From Companilactobacillus zhachilii (GTDB lineage Bacteria; Bacillota; Bacilli; Lactobacillales; Lactobacillaceae): a DNA stretch of 64,000 nt. Positions 26,023 to 35,309 of this stretch are shown piece after piece. Numbering within the stretch: position 1 is the first letter of the stretch; the number at the start of each line of letters is the position of its first letter. Position numbers and translations under genes: made by a program. Under the pieces are notes generated by a model. It was given only the letters and a program-made list of their open reading frames with translations. It was not told the DNA's origin and did no database searches. Location of the stretch: the NCBI RefSeq assembly GCF_003606365.2, contig NZ_CP031933.2:1860001-1924000 (forward strand). The letters run 5' to 3'.

Positions 26023-27891
26023 TTACAAAAGTGCAATATCAGCTGCACTGACAAATTCATCGGTTGCAACACGATAATACTTTTGTCCATTGATAATCGT
26101 GTATCTATCGCTATACCACTCACTATTAGGACCTAGAGCACGATTGGTTACCTTATGACCATTTGAATCAACCATGAAGACAATTGACTTGCCTTTGACA
26201 TCGATAATATGATTTTCGGCAGTATAAATATAAACATCACTAGCTTTAACATACTCACCATTAGCGACACGATAATACGACGTACCATTTAAATCATATG
26301 TCTGATCACTAAACCAAGCTGAATTCTCAGCTAAAACCCTATCAGTAATCAATTTACCATCTTTATCATACAAGTTAACATCTTTATTTGTTGTAGAAAT
26401 TGTTTGTTTTACTTCCGTTGTGGTTCCACCCTTATCTTCGGTATTGCTTTCGTTGTTGTTATTGCTGTTGTGATGGCTTCCGCTACTACTGCTACTGCCA
26501 CCTGTACTCTTCTTTGTATAAACAGCATTTACGGTTATTGGAGTTGTACCAGCTGAATCATCTCCAAAAACATTAGACTTATTATACTGACTAGTGATTG
26601 CGGCAGATAAGATTGAATTCAAATCCTTGGAAGTAGAAGAATATTTTGCAAAGGGTTCAGCATCTTTATCACCAATTTTTATCGTCGATTTATTCAAATC
26701 AATTGTTGCATTTGCTGGATCGGCAATGTCTGCATACTTATAACTAGTATCATTTACAGGAACCTTAAATGAATGATCTATTGGCTTATCAGAACCTACC
26801 GTTTGAGAAACAGAAATATTAACTGGATCCAATTTCTTAATCTTGGCTTTAACTACATACCCGTCATTGCCATCATCTTCAATAACTCCGGTTTTATTTT
26901 CAACAGAATCTGCCGAATACCCTGGTTGTAATTGAATTATTTGACCAAGTGTTAATTTATCATTTGTTATTGTCGCTAAATCAACAGGTTTATCATCAGT
27001 AACTCCATCATATGTTTGGTCCGATTTAACTGGCAAAACTTCCCCAGTACTACTATCAACATACTGAACATGATATTTAATATTTTCAAGTATTCTATTT
27101 GGAACCCATGTTGTTTGAGTTCTACTGTCACTACCCAATGTATACCTAGACATCAAACCTTGTGTTGAGATGACTTGAGGACTGCTAGAAGTGTCAGCTA
27201 CATCCTTCCAGCCATTAGCCATGTATGTTTTTCCGTTTAAATTATAACTAAACGGGTCAGTTGATTCTGGTGTCAATGTCGAATTTCTAATAACACTATT
27301 TGGCCCTAAAGTAAGTGAAGATAAATGCGTCCCCACAAACATGTCGTTTGTATATTTCGCAGCAGACATATCCCAACTCGAAATATCCAATGACTCCAAT
27401 TTTGCATCATCTTTAAACATATTTTGAAAATAAGATGTATCTGATGTTTGAAATAAGCTAAGCCCTGAAATTGTTTTCGCATTATCTAAGCCTTCGAACA
27501 CAGACTCCTGATAAATATTGGCTTTTATTTTACCAACTATTACAACTGAAGTTATTCTACTTGCATATTTCATCCAATCAAAATCGGCAGTACCCTGAGA
27601 TTGACCTAGTTTTTCCACAGTTGTTGCATCTGGATTACCCAATCTCAATTGTAAATCACCGTTATTTTCATCTTTATATACTGCCCAAGACATTCCAGTC
27701 CAATTATTACCATTACTTGCAGTTTCACCATCAACATATCCATCTTCTTTAGATTGATCTTTGTTGACTGCAATAGTGCTACCAGCTCCATCACCGGCAG
27801 CCTGAACATTAACACTATTAGTACCAAACAAAACCGCACTGCTTAAAACCACAGCGCAAACCATTGTAAATTTATTCATTCTAAGTTTCAT
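26023..27891 (-). CDS. Secreted BspA/DUF285-like surface protein with C-terminal SLAP repeats
   Basis: A 622-residue exported protein. Residues 1-32 are a signal peptide ending near VNVQAAG. The first 250 residues contain BspA/DUF285-type units (SVFEGLDNAKTISGLSLFQT, SYFQNMFKDDAKLESLDISS, WDMSAAKYTNDMF). A MucBP-like stretch follows (IKYHVQYVDSSTGEVLP). A Ser/His/Asn-rich linker lies near 460-490. Two C-terminal SLAP-type units (LYDKDGKLITDRVL...YYRVANGEYV and SNGHKVTNRALG...YYRVATDEFV) would bind wall polymer non-covalently; there is no LPxTG. GGGGG precedes ATG 27891. It is downstream of a two-component system, separated by a terminator. Confidence 0.82.
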   Translation of the reverse strand: MKLRMNKFTMVCAVVLSSAVLFGTNSVNVQAAGDGAGSTIAVNKDQSKEDGYVDGETASNGNNWTGMSWAVYKDENNGDLQLRLGNPDATTVEKLGQSQGTADFDWMKYASRITSVVIVGKIKANIYQESVFEGLDNAKTISGLSLFQTSDTSYFQNMFKDDAKLESLDISSWDMSAAKYTNDMFVGTHLSSLTLGPNSVIRNSTLTPESTDPFSYNLNGKTYMANGWKDVADTSSSPQVISTQGLMSRYTLGSDSRTQTTWVPNRILENIKYHVQYVDSSTGEVLPVKSDQTYDGVTDDKPVDLATITNDKLTLGQIIQLQPGYSADSVENKTGVIEDDGNDGYVVKAKIKKLDPVNISVSQTVGSDKPIDHSFKVPVNDTSYKYADIADPANATIDLNKSTIKIGDKDAEPFAKYSSTSKDLNSILSAAITSQYNKSNVFGDDSAGTTPITVNAVYTKKSTGGSSSSSGSHHNSNNNNESNTEDKGGTTTEVKQTISTTNKDVNLYDKDGKLITDRVLAENSAWFSDQTYDLNGTSYYRVANGEYVKASDVYIYTAENHIIDVKGKSIVFMVDSNGHKVTNRALGPNSEWYSDRYTIINGQKYYRVATDEFVSAADIALL

Positions 27892-27934
27892 AATCTTTTC
27901 CCCCAGTTCTATAGGTTCCAATGATTCTGAAAAA

Positions 27935-27961
27935 CAAAAAAAGAGCCTTAAACAAAGCTCT
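27935..27961 (-). terminator. Terminator of the two-component operon
   Basis: Minus strand AGAGCTTTGTTTAAGGCTCT followed by seven T. Confidence 0.75.
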
Positions 27962-28047
27962 CAGATTGAAGACAAACTTGCCTTACTTATTAAAAAATTT
28001 TTTGGTTTAGTCTTGAGTCTGAATACGTTTTGTAACTATATTCTAAC

Positions 28048-29538
28048 TCAATTTTCTTTATTTGGCTTGTGTTCGAATCCCTCATCAAATAAAGTTACGA
28101 TAAAGGTCGTTCCTTCGTTTAACTTACTCTTAACTTCGATTTCACCACCATGATTTTCAACCAATTGATGAACAATGGAAAGTCCCAAACCTGACTCGCC
28201 ATATTTACGATTCTTACGTGACGGATCAGCCTTATAATAACGATCCCAAATGTTCTTAACTTGATCTTCGGACATCCCAATACCAGTATCAGAAACGGTA
28301 AAGACGGATGCGTGACGTTCTTCATTTCGAACACCACTAATAAAAATTTGACCATTATTAGTAAACTGAATAGCATTTTGCATGATATTGAAAATCACTT
28401 GCACAAAACGATCATAGTCAGCGTATGTTTGTAGCTCACCATCAAATGGTTTGAGAATTAATTCATCGCCAGCAGTCTGTGCCTTTTTCTCCAATTGTGA
28501 AGTAATATCATGTAATGGTTTATTGGCATCAAAGACCCGTTTTGCCATTGTAATTTGGTTGGTCCGAATTTTTTCATAATCAAGGTTTTCGTTAACTAGT
28601 CGAATCAAACGCTTAGTTTCATTACGCATCAATTGAATACTTTGACCCTTAGACTCTTCCGGAATAGCATCATAAGCTAATCCTTCCAAAAGGCCATTGA
28701 TTGTCGTAAGCGGCGTTCTCATTTCGTGAGATGCATCGGCCATGAATTCCTTACGGCGTTGCTCCTGACGCTTAATTTCAGTATCAGAAGCTTCTAGTGA
28801 TTTAACCATTTGGTTGAAATCATCGGCCAAATCATCTAGCTCATCCCGACCTTTACTTTCAATTTGAACGGAAAAGTCATTATTAGCAACTCGTTTTGTC
28901 GCACCACGTAAACGATTAATTCGGTTGACTTGATATCTTGATAACAAGAAACTCAAAATAATCGCTGCCAACAAGGAAATCAATAGTGCAAAATACAAAC
29001 GACTGTTAATTTCACCGATATTTGTCTGTAGTTCAGAAACATCTGATCCTGCCCAAACCGCCGCAATCAGTTTACCATTTTGGAACCACGGCGTTAGAAC
29101 ATAGACATAACTACGATTATCATCTTTTCTAAGTCGCGGATTACCTTCAGTATTTTGTGGCTTTTGAATATTGCGAATCGTTTTACCTTGTTTTAATTTC
29201 TTCCAATAAGACTGTTTTAAATGGAGCTTAACATTAGTTGGAGGTGTTGGATAAACTTGGTTATTATTGTAGTCAAAAATCGCAAATTGAACATTTCTTT
29301 CCGACAAAACTTGTTCAACTGTACGAATATTGTCACCTGTAATATTATGAATTTGCCCAGTTTTCGGATCAGTCTTTAAGGCAATCTTCTCGAGATTACC
29401 GGCATAACTTTCCAAACTTTTGTATGTCCGGTTATATTCCCAACTCGTTGAGGCACTAGTTACGGAATACAAAATAATCCCCAGAGTCGTTAAAATAACG
29501 ATCAAAAAACTCAGCATATTTTGATAAATTAATTTCAT
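28048..29538 (-). CDS. Sensor histidine kinase
   Basis: A 496-residue membrane sensor. Membrane helices at about 8-28 and 182-202 bracket an extracellular domain. HAMP (about 203-255) is followed by the HisKA box with phosphoaccepting His271 (DASHEMRTPLTTI), the N box (NIMQNAIQFTNN), and G boxes (DTGIGMSEDQV, GESGLGLSIVHQL). Its ATG shares a base with the regulator's TAA (TAATG), so the pair is translationally coupled. The signal is not known; the arrangement resembles ArlS/YycG-like OmpR-partnered kinases. Confidence 0.93.
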   Translation of the reverse strand: MKLIYQNMLSFLIVILTTLGIILYSVTSASTSWEYNRTYKSLESYAGNLEKIALKTDPKTGQIHNITGDNIRTVEQVLSERNVQFAIFDYNNNQVYPTPPTNVKLHLKQSYWKKLKQGKTIRNIQKPQNTEGNPRLRKDDNRSYVYVLTPWFQNGKLIAAVWAGSDVSELQTNIGEINSRLYFALLISLLAAIILSFLLSRYQVNRINRLRGATKRVANNDFSVQIESKGRDELDDLADDFNQMVKSLEASDTEIKRQEQRRKEFMADASHEMRTPLTTINGLLEGLAYDAIPEESKGQSIQLMRNETKRLIRLVNENLDYEKIRTNQITMAKRVFDANKPLHDITSQLEKKAQTAGDELILKPFDGELQTYADYDRFVQVIFNIMQNAIQFTNNGQIFISGVRNEERHASVFTVSDTGIGMSEDQVKNIWDRYYKADPSRKNRKYGESGLGLSIVHQLVENHGGEIEVKSKLNEGTTFIVTLFDEGFEHKPNKEN

Positions 29539-30287
29539 TATGCCTTAGTTTTTACTCCTGAATCATCAAATTTGTAGCCGACACCCCAAACTGTTTCGAT
29601 AACTTGTGGTCCAACTTTTTCAATCTTTTGACGAAGTTTTTTGATGTGCGCATCAACGGTTCTCTCTTCACCAAAATAGTCGTAATCCCAAACTTGTTCT
29701 AGCAATTGTTCACGTGAGAAAACTTGTTTTGGTTTGCTTGCCAAAGTCTTCAACAAGTCGAATTCCTTCGGTGTTAAATCTGGAATCTCTTTACCATCTA
29801 GGTAGGCTTCACGTGTATTAGAATTTAACTTGAAAAAGCCAGTATTAATATCAAATCCATCATCAGCTTCTTCAACTTCAGCGTTGACAGGAGTGCTTTC
29901 AGCTAACTTTTCAGCCAAGTTTTCATCACGTCTATGAATGGCTTTCATACGTGCAATCAAAGTAATTGGGCTAAATGGTTTCGTTACATAATCATCAGCT
30001 CCAAATTCAAGGCCTAAGACTTGATCACTTTCGGTATCTCGAGCTGTTAACATAATAATAGGAACAGTTTTGGAAACTTTACGGATTTCTTTTGCGACTT
30101 CCATACCATCTTTGCCCGGTAAATTAAGGTCTAATGTGATCATATCCCACTTATTGGGGTCCTCATTGAACATATCGACCGCTTCATTACCATCATATGC
30201 GAAACTTGCCTCCCACTTTTCTTTTTGGAAAAACATACCCATCATTTCCGAGACAGATTTGTTATCCTCTATCATTAAAATCTTCAT
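29538..30287 (-). CDS. OmpR family response regulator
   Basis: A 249-residue regulator. The receiver domain has the acidic pocket (MIEDN), phospho-acceptor Asp53 (TLDLNLPGKDG) and Lys in VTKPFSP. A longer than usual acidic linker (about 125-150, VNAEVEEADDGFD) joins a winged-helix DNA-binding domain (LTPKEFDLLKTLASKPKQVF, YFGEERTVDAHIKKLRQKI). ATG 30287 follows GGAG. It is the first gene of a two-gene operon with the kinase. Confidence 0.94.
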   Translation of the reverse strand: MKILMIEDNKSVSEMMGMFFQKEKWEASFAYDGNEAVDMFNEDPNKWDMITLDLNLPGKDGMEVAKEIRKVSKTVPIIMLTARDTESDQVLGLEFGADDYVTKPFSPITLIARMKAIHRRDENLAEKLAESTPVNAEVEEADDGFDINTGFFKLNSNTREAYLDGKEIPDLTPKEFDLLKTLASKPKQVFSREQLLEQVWDYDYFGEERTVDAHIKKLRQKIEKVGPQVIETVWGVGYKFDDSGVKTKA

Positions 30288-30385
30288 AAATATCACTCCA
30301 AGTTTTTAAGAATTTGACTATCTCATTACATTGATAATTGTTACCATATTGTAAGTATACAAAATAAAATTAAGTTGGTGATCTT

Positions 30386-31162
30386 TTGAAAAAGAATTAT
30401 CGTGGAACTGTCTTTTTTGATTTAGACGGAACCCTATTAAATGCTCAATCTCAAGTTGATGACTCTGTTACAAAAGCAGTTCATCAAGTCGAACAAAACA
30501 ATTATTTACCTGTTATTTGTACTGGTCGTTCGCCAATTGAAATTGACGCTGTCACAAGTACAACCGGTATTGATACTTATATTACTTTAAATGGGGCATT
30601 TGTCCAATCTCAAGACAACGTTGTCTACCAAAAAAATATTGCTCCTGAGCTAGTAAAAGATGTTATGGAACTAGCTCATAAATCTGGCGATACAGTCTAT
30701 ATGCATACACCGGACCGAACTTTCTTGAGCGGAGACACACCATATATCAAGGAATTCTTCCATAAATTACGACTCGACGTTCCAGAAATTGATGCCGATT
30801 TTTATAAAAAAGATGATATCCCTATGTTTGTTATTTTAACAGATGGTGACGGCTCAAGTTACGAAACAAAATTCCCCGAATTGCAATTTTACAATACTGG
30901 CTATTACTCAATCGATACTGTAGCTAAAGGTGTTTCCAAAATGAGCGGAATTCAACACTTGTTGAAAGCTTTGGATTTGGAAGACAAGCCTACTTATGCG
31001 TTTGGTGATGGCACAAATGACTTACCAATGATCAAATTTGCTGATTACAGTATTGCCATGGGTAATGGTATAGATTCAGTTAAAGATGCCGCTACTTATG
31101 TTACCACTGAAAACGTTAACGGTGGTATTGTTAAGGGACTAAAGCATTTTGATTTAATTTAG
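30386..31162 (+). CDS. Cof-type HAD phosphatase
   Basis: A 258-residue cytoplasmic HAD hydrolase. Motif I is FFDLDGTLLNA (nucleophile Asp), motif II is CTGRSP, and motif IV is AFGDGTNDLPMIKFAD. The type IIB cap lies in between. These enzymes dephosphorylate sugar phosphates, FMN or PLP. The start is TTG at 30386, with GGTGATC upstream and a conserved N-terminal length supporting it. Divergent from the two-component operon; ends at a strong hairpin. Confidence 0.87.
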   Translation: MKKNYRGTVFFDLDGTLLNAQSQVDDSVTKAVHQVEQNNYLPVICTGRSPIEIDAVTSTTGIDTYITLNGAFVQSQDNVVYQKNIAPELVKDVMELAHKSGDTVYMHTPDRTFLSGDTPYIKEFFHKLRLDVPEIDADFYKKDDIPMFVILTDGDGSSYETKFPELQFYNTGYYSIDTVAKGVSKMSGIQHLLKALDLEDKPTYAFGDGTNDLPMIKFADYSIAMGNGIDSVKDAATYVTTENVNGGIVKGLKHFDLI

Positions 31163-31216
31163 ATTTTTGTTCTTGTGAACAAAACGATTTCATCCTTAAA
31201 CAAAAACTTTGAACTC

Positions 31217-31263
31217 AAAAAACGTAATCCTCAGTACACAAAACTGGAGATTACGTTTTTTTG
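31217..31263 (+). terminator. Terminator of HAD phosphatase gene
   Basis: AAAAAACGTAATC and GATTACGTTTTTTT form a stem around CTCAG...CTGGA. Confidence 0.85.
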
Positions 31264-31331
31264 TTATTCATCTAATAAAAGTTGAAAGTTTCAAAATAGG
31301 CTTTAAATTATGATACTCTAACTTCCTTTAG

Positions 31332-32294
31332 TTAATCATTAACTACATATAATGGTGCCTTGCCTTGATTCATCAAAGCAACATTATTTGCCACGATATT
31401 TGCCATTGCATCTCTAGCCTCTACTGTAGCGTTACCGATATGCGGCGTCAAAATGACATTATCTAATTTCTTAAAACCAGCTGCCACTTCGGGCTCTTTT
31501 TCGTAAACATCCAAAGCTGCTCCAGCTAATTCGTGATTTTGCAAGGCAGTTAATAAAGCTCCTTCATCAATCACTGGACCCCTGGAAGCGTTGATTAAAT
31601 AGGCTGAATTTTTCATTTGTTTGAATTGCTCAGTCCCTAAAATGTGCTTGGTCTCCGGAGTTAAAGGTGCATGCAATGTCAAAACGTCACTTTGCTTAAT
31701 CAATTCTTCCATTGATACAAATTTGGCATTCAATTTTTGTTCAATTTCCGGTGTTAATTGATGACGTTGGGTATAAATAATTTTCATATCAAAAGCAGCC
31801 ATTCTCTTGGCTACCGCTTGACCAATTTGACCCATTCCAAAAATACCTAATGTTTTTCCAGCCAATTCATGACCTAAGAAAAACAATGGTGCCCAACCAG
31901 CAAAACCAGTTGTCCGCATCAATTTATCTCCTTCAACAATGCGGTGTGCCAAGGAAATAATTAAACCAGTCGTTACTTCTGCCGTCGAAGTTGTTGAAAC
32001 TTTTGGTGTGTTGGTTACAGGAATATTTTTTTCACGAGCATATTTAACATCAATATTATTAAAACCAGCTCCATAATTCGCAATCAATTTCAATTGTGGA
32101 TCAGCGTCGATCACATCTTGGTCTACTTGAGTTGAAAGAGGTGTGATCAAATAATCTTTCCCAGCAACCTTTTTGATCAACTCATCTTTCGTTATCAAAT
32201 CACTGCCAGTATAACTTTCCACATTTAAGCCTGCATTTTGCAAAACTTTTAAAGCTGCCTGTGGAATTGCGGCTGTTATGAAAACATTTGCCAT
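31332..32294 (-). CDS. D-isomer-specific 2-hydroxyacid dehydrogenase
   Basis: A 320-residue NAD(P)-dependent enzyme reducing 2-keto acids such as glyoxylate, hydroxypyruvate or branched keto acids. It has the Rossmann motif GIFGMGQIGQAVAKRM and the catalytic Arg (INASRGPVID), Glu (EKEPE region) and His (TPHIGNAT). ATG 32294 follows GAGGAG; the 32309 start is rejected. It is 23 bp downstream of the quinone oxidoreductase gene, so the two form an operon, suggesting a joint role in carbonyl reduction. Confidence 0.9.
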   Translation of the reverse strand: MANVFITAAIPQAALKVLQNAGLNVESYTGSDLITKDELIKKVAGKDYLITPLSTQVDQDVIDADPQLKLIANYGAGFNNIDVKYAREKNIPVTNTPKVSTTSTAEVTTGLIISLAHRIVEGDKLMRTTGFAGWAPLFFLGHELAGKTLGIFGMGQIGQAVAKRMAAFDMKIIYTQRHQLTPEIEQKLNAKFVSMEELIKQSDVLTLHAPLTPETKHILGTEQFKQMKNSAYLINASRGPVIDEGALLTALQNHELAGAALDVYEKEPEVAAGFKKLDNVILTPHIGNATVEARDAMANIVANNVALMNQGKAPLYVVND

Positions 32295-32317
32295 AATTTT
32301 TCTCCTCAATTGATTAT

Positions 32318-33313
32318 CTAAGCTTTAACAACAACTTTCCCCATCATATGACCAGCTTCAACTAATTCAGTAGCCTTCTTAATATTCTCCAAGTTAAACC
32401 CATGGAAAACTTTTGTCACAGTTGAATGAATCATACCACTATCCAAACCAGCAGCTAATTTTTCTAAATAAGCTCCTTGGTCTGACATGGAATCAAGTCT
32501 GAACTTAGCTTTGGTAAACATCCACTCCCAAGCAAAGTTAACCGACTTTTCCTTCAAATCAGCAATCTTTGATTCATTCAAATTAGTGATTGTCGCAAAG
32601 GTCCCAAATGGCTTAATCAATTCAACAATTTCCTTCCAGTGCGGATCATTATCACTCAAACCAATAATATAATCGACATTTTCAATTCCTAAATCATGAA
32701 CTTGTTTGATTAAATCTTTATGATGATTGACTACAAGGTCCGCTCCGAGGTCTTTGACCCATTCTACTTTCTCTGGTGTCGAGGCAGTTGCAATTACTCT
32801 TAAACCGGCTAAGTGAGCCAATTGAGTAGCAATAGAACCAACGCCACCCGCTCCATTGATAATTAAAATGGTTTTAGCCCGATTATCAACAGCGGGATTG
32901 ATTTGTAATTTCTCAAAAAGTAGCTCGCTTGCCGTCAGAGCTACTAAAGGCATAGCCACACTTTTTTCAATCGAAGTTTCCTTAGGTGCATGGGCAACTA
33001 TTCGTTCATCAATAACTTCAAATTCTTGATATGAACCATCACGTGTATAATCTCCAGCGAAGAAAACTTTGTCACCAGCTTTGAAATTCTTGACGTTGGA
33101 ACCGATCTCCTCAACAACACCATAGCCATCATAGCCCAAAATCTTTGGACTTGATAATTCTCCAGCAATCTTCCTACGAGTTGCAATATCAACCGGATTA
33201 ATCGAAATACCCTCAATTTTAACTAGCAAATCGCGCCCAGTTGGTGCTTCTTTAGTTTTATCAAATTCTACTAAACTATCTATTTTATCGTTAGTAACAC
33301 CAAATGCTTTCAT
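32318..33313 (-). CDS. Zinc-type alcohol dehydrogenase-like / quinone oxidoreductase (MDR family)
   Basis: A 331-residue medium-chain dehydrogenase/reductase. The GroES-like half includes SINPVDIATRR and ILGYDGYGVVEEIG. The NADPH-binding half has INGAGGVGSIATQLAHLAGL. No catalytic or structural zinc cysteines are seen, so it belongs to the zinc-free quinone oxidoreductase branch despite the family name. First gene of a two-gene operon. Substrate is not evident; quinones or reactive carbonyls are likely. Confidence 0.88.
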   Translation of the reverse strand: MKAFGVTNDKIDSLVEFDKTKEAPTGRDLLVKIEGISINPVDIATRRKIAGELSSPKILGYDGYGVVEEIGSNVKNFKAGDKVFFAGDYTRDGSYQEFEVIDERIVAHAPKETSIEKSVAMPLVALTASELLFEKLQINPAVDNRAKTILIINGAGGVGSIATQLAHLAGLRVIATASTPEKVEWVKDLGADLVVNHHKDLIKQVHDLGIENVDYIIGLSDNDPHWKEIVELIKPFGTFATITNLNESKIADLKEKSVNFAWEWMFTKAKFRLDSMSDQGAYLEKLAAGLDSGMIHSTVTKVFHGFNLENIKKATELVEAGHMMGKVVVKA

Positions 33314-33410
33314 TTATCCAACCTTCTTTTCACGTTAACTTCATTCTATAACAAATACGTTACTAACAAAATTTTTATCCCCCGGTAAAGGATTTGAAAA
33401 TTAAACAAAT

Positions 33411-33456
33411 AAAAAAGCGTTACTAGATAATCGTTTTGATTATCCAATAACACTTT
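33411..33456 (-). terminator. Terminator of the relBE-like pair
   Basis: GATAATC-AAAA-GATTATC core hairpin with flanking GTTA/TAAC pairs, running into CGCTTTTTT on the minus strand. Confidence 0.75.
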
Positions 33457-33505
33457 AGAATATGGAACAATTATCAATTAATAGTAATTAACAGAACCAG
33501 GCTTT

Positions 33506-33781
33506 TCATCTTTTTTCTTTATAAACATGATTTCTCAAACCTACTTTAATTATTTCAATAATTATTTTATCATCATCAATTTTACTTAATATTCTGTACT
33601 TACCAACCCGATAACGCCACTCACTAGAGCGATTAGCCACCAGACCTTTACCATGTTCTCTAGGATTAGTTGTTCCTTCTAGATTCTTATCTATCCAAAG
33701 TAACAATACTCTTGACACACTTCTATCAAGTTTTTTAAGTTCTTTTAAAGCACTTTTTGTAAATTCTACCTTATAAATCAT
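33506..33781 (-). CDS. RelE/ParE family toxin
   Basis: A 91-residue type II toxin. The RelE fold is visible: VEFTKSALKELKKLDRSVSR, GKGLVANRSSEWRYRVGKYR and ILSKIDDDKIIIEIIKVGLR. The basic C-terminal RNHVYKEKR resembles mRNA-interferase RelE proteins. It overlaps the antitoxin by 4 bp (ATGA-type junction), so translation is coupled. Confidence 0.9.
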   Translation of the reverse strand: MIYKVEFTKSALKELKKLDRSVSRVLLLWIDKNLEGTTNPREHGKGLVANRSSEWRYRVGKYRILSKIDDDKIIIEIIKVGLRNHVYKEKR

Positions 33782-34005
33782 AAATCAATATTCAATTCTT
33801 TAGCTACTTCGTCAATAGTAAAATGTGTACCATCATCTGATTTAATAGCTTCTTTATAGTCTTTAAGGTCCAAGAGATTTTCCATTTTGTCTGCCATAGC
33901 GGATTCAGCAAAACTATTAAAACTTTCACCCGTAACTTTTAAGTAATCATTAATTGCATTATTCAAATCCGAACTAATCCGTAATGATTTAGTTTTAGTT
34001 GTCAT
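33778..34005 (-). CDS. RelB-like ribbon-helix-helix antitoxin
   Basis: A 75-residue antitoxin. The N-terminal ribbon-helix-helix TKTKSLRISSDLNNAINDYL binds the operator. The C-terminal half (TIDEVAKELNIDL) should wrap the toxin. GAGGTAGTAAA precedes ATG 34005. Upstream, a perfect 7-bp inverted repeat lies between -35 and -10. Confidence 0.9.
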   Translation of the reverse strand: MTTKTKSLRISSDLNNAINDYLKVTGESFNSFAESAMADKMENLLDLKDYKEAIKSDDGTHFTIDEVAKELNIDL

Positions 34006-34034
34006 TTTACTACCTCACTTTCAGCATTTTTATT

Positions 34035-34058
34035 GTAGCACCAAAGTGCTACTAAAAC
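34035..34058 (-). promoter_or_regulatory. Operator-promoter of the relBE-like pair
   Basis: GTAGCAC-CAAA-GTGCTAC (34035-34052) is a perfect palindrome lying inside the minus-strand promoter TTGTTT...TACAAT (17-base spacer). This fits autorepression by the antitoxin. Confidence 0.75.
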
Positions 34059-34185
34059 AATAAAAGGCAATTAAACTTCTAAAGAAATTTTTCAATATTA
34101 TTCTTTGGATTAAGAATAACGAATAACCCCGCCCGAATGTACCAAAAAGACTTTAGCACAAAACCACTATTGTCTTTAAACATAT

Positions 34186-34309
34186 AGCATAACCGTGCAA
34201 CAAAGCATAGTTTTTTTCGCCTAAAGCAAATGGCGCTAGCAATCCAAAAACGGATTACTAACGCCATTATTTTATGCTCGAAAGCTGAACATGTTTTGTC
34301 CAGCTCTCA
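34186..34309 (+). repeat. Intergenic repeat, family B, copy 2
   Basis: Contains CCGTGCAACAAAGCATAG, central hairpin 34229-34268 (AATGGCG...CGCCATT arms around AATCCAAAAACGGATT) and CTCGAAAGCTGAACATG, then TTTTGTCCAGCTCTC. Arms differ from copies 1 and 3 but stay complementary. Confidence 0.75.
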
Positions 34310-34322
34310 ATATTCAAATGTA

Positions 34323-34994
34323 TTAACCAATAATCTCAACAGTAGCGCTAGTAATTCCGTATGAAGGAATCATACTATTTGGCATTGCCATATCGATTTG
34401 GTATGGATTGTCATAGGCAAATGTACCCGTATCATTAACGGTACGGTAGTAGACATCCCCTTGAGCTGTAGTAATCTTCAAACGTGACCAACGTGGGATC
34501 ACACTTAGATTTGTGGCAACTCCTGAATAACCCATGTCTGATCCTAAAACAGCTGGATCATAAAAACTGATTTTAAATGTACCAACATTTCTACCTGTTG
34601 ATTGCATTTCGACTGGTGGCTCTGCGGCCGCTTGTGTAATAGCTTGTTGTGACTCTTCGATTTGTTCAGGTTGTGAAGTTTGGACTGGTGCGTGGTCAAC
34701 ATCTTGATCATTTGATTGTGATGTGACGTCCCCCATATTTGGATCCTTTTCACTATGACTGATACCAGGCATAAATTCCTTATTGTCTGATAACGATACT
34801 TTTTTATTTAGTGTATAAGCATCGCCACTGACTGCTTGCTTTGTTTCCAAGTTAGTCAATGTCTTTTGAAAATCTGTTGTATTACTTACTTGGCTTGATG
34901 ATGAATCTGCAGCATAGGCAACTGAATATCCCATACCCCCTGTAATTATCAAACTAATGATAAGTAGTGCATCTAATTTAATTTGCTTTAGCAA
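34323..34994 (-). CDS. Secreted 3D-domain (RlpA/Rpf-like) wall protein
   Basis: A 223-residue exported protein. A signal peptide covers residues 1-29 (ending VAYAADS). A disordered Gln/Asp/Pro-rich region follows (about 60-130). The C-terminal 3D domain (about 137-223) has TFKISFYDPAVLGSDMGYSG and RTVNDTGTFA...IDMAM, with the aspartates typical of lytic transglycosylase-like 3D proteins. A TTG start at 34994 with GGGGAGAG upstream is used. A paralogue with a LysM domain lies at 55952. Likely peptidoglycan-active; activity not proven. Confidence 0.8.
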   Translation of the reverse strand: MLKQIKLDALLIISLIITGGMGYSVAYAADSSSSQVSNTTDFQKTLTNLETKQAVSGDAYTLNKKVSLSDNKEFMPGISHSEKDPNMGDVTSQSNDQDVDHAPVQTSQPEQIEESQQAITQAAAEPPVEMQSTGRNVGTFKISFYDPAVLGSDMGYSGVATNLSVIPRWSRLKITTAQGDVYYRTVNDTGTFAYDNPYQIDMAMPNSMIPSYGITSATVEIIG

Positions 34995-35198
34995 CTAATC
35001 TCTCCCCGGTTTTATGTTTACCAGAGGCAACTATACAAGATGAATATAACAAACATATTACAGGAATAATAAGAAAAATCTGTTAAGTCCATATTTTGTA
35101 ATACTTTCGTAATAAGGGTCAAATAATTCTAAATATTTTATTGATAAATACACAAAGTGACGAATTTTAACATATTGTGAGTTATTTATCAATATTTT

Positions 35199-35212
35199 TG
35201 TAACCGATTACG
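35199..35212. promoter_or_regulatory. Candidate CcpA cre site
   Basis: TGTAACCGATTACG matches the cre consensus TGWAANCGNTNWCA at 13 of 14 positions. It lies between the 3D-domain gene and the FMN reductase gene and could control either. Confidence 0.45.
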
Positions 35213-35309
35213 TTAAAATAAAAAAATGTTTGTTTGCGAGAACAAATATTTGTTGAATAAATTTTTTTGTGATAATTTAGAAATATCGAAAGTGATGGAG
35301 GTATTTTAT

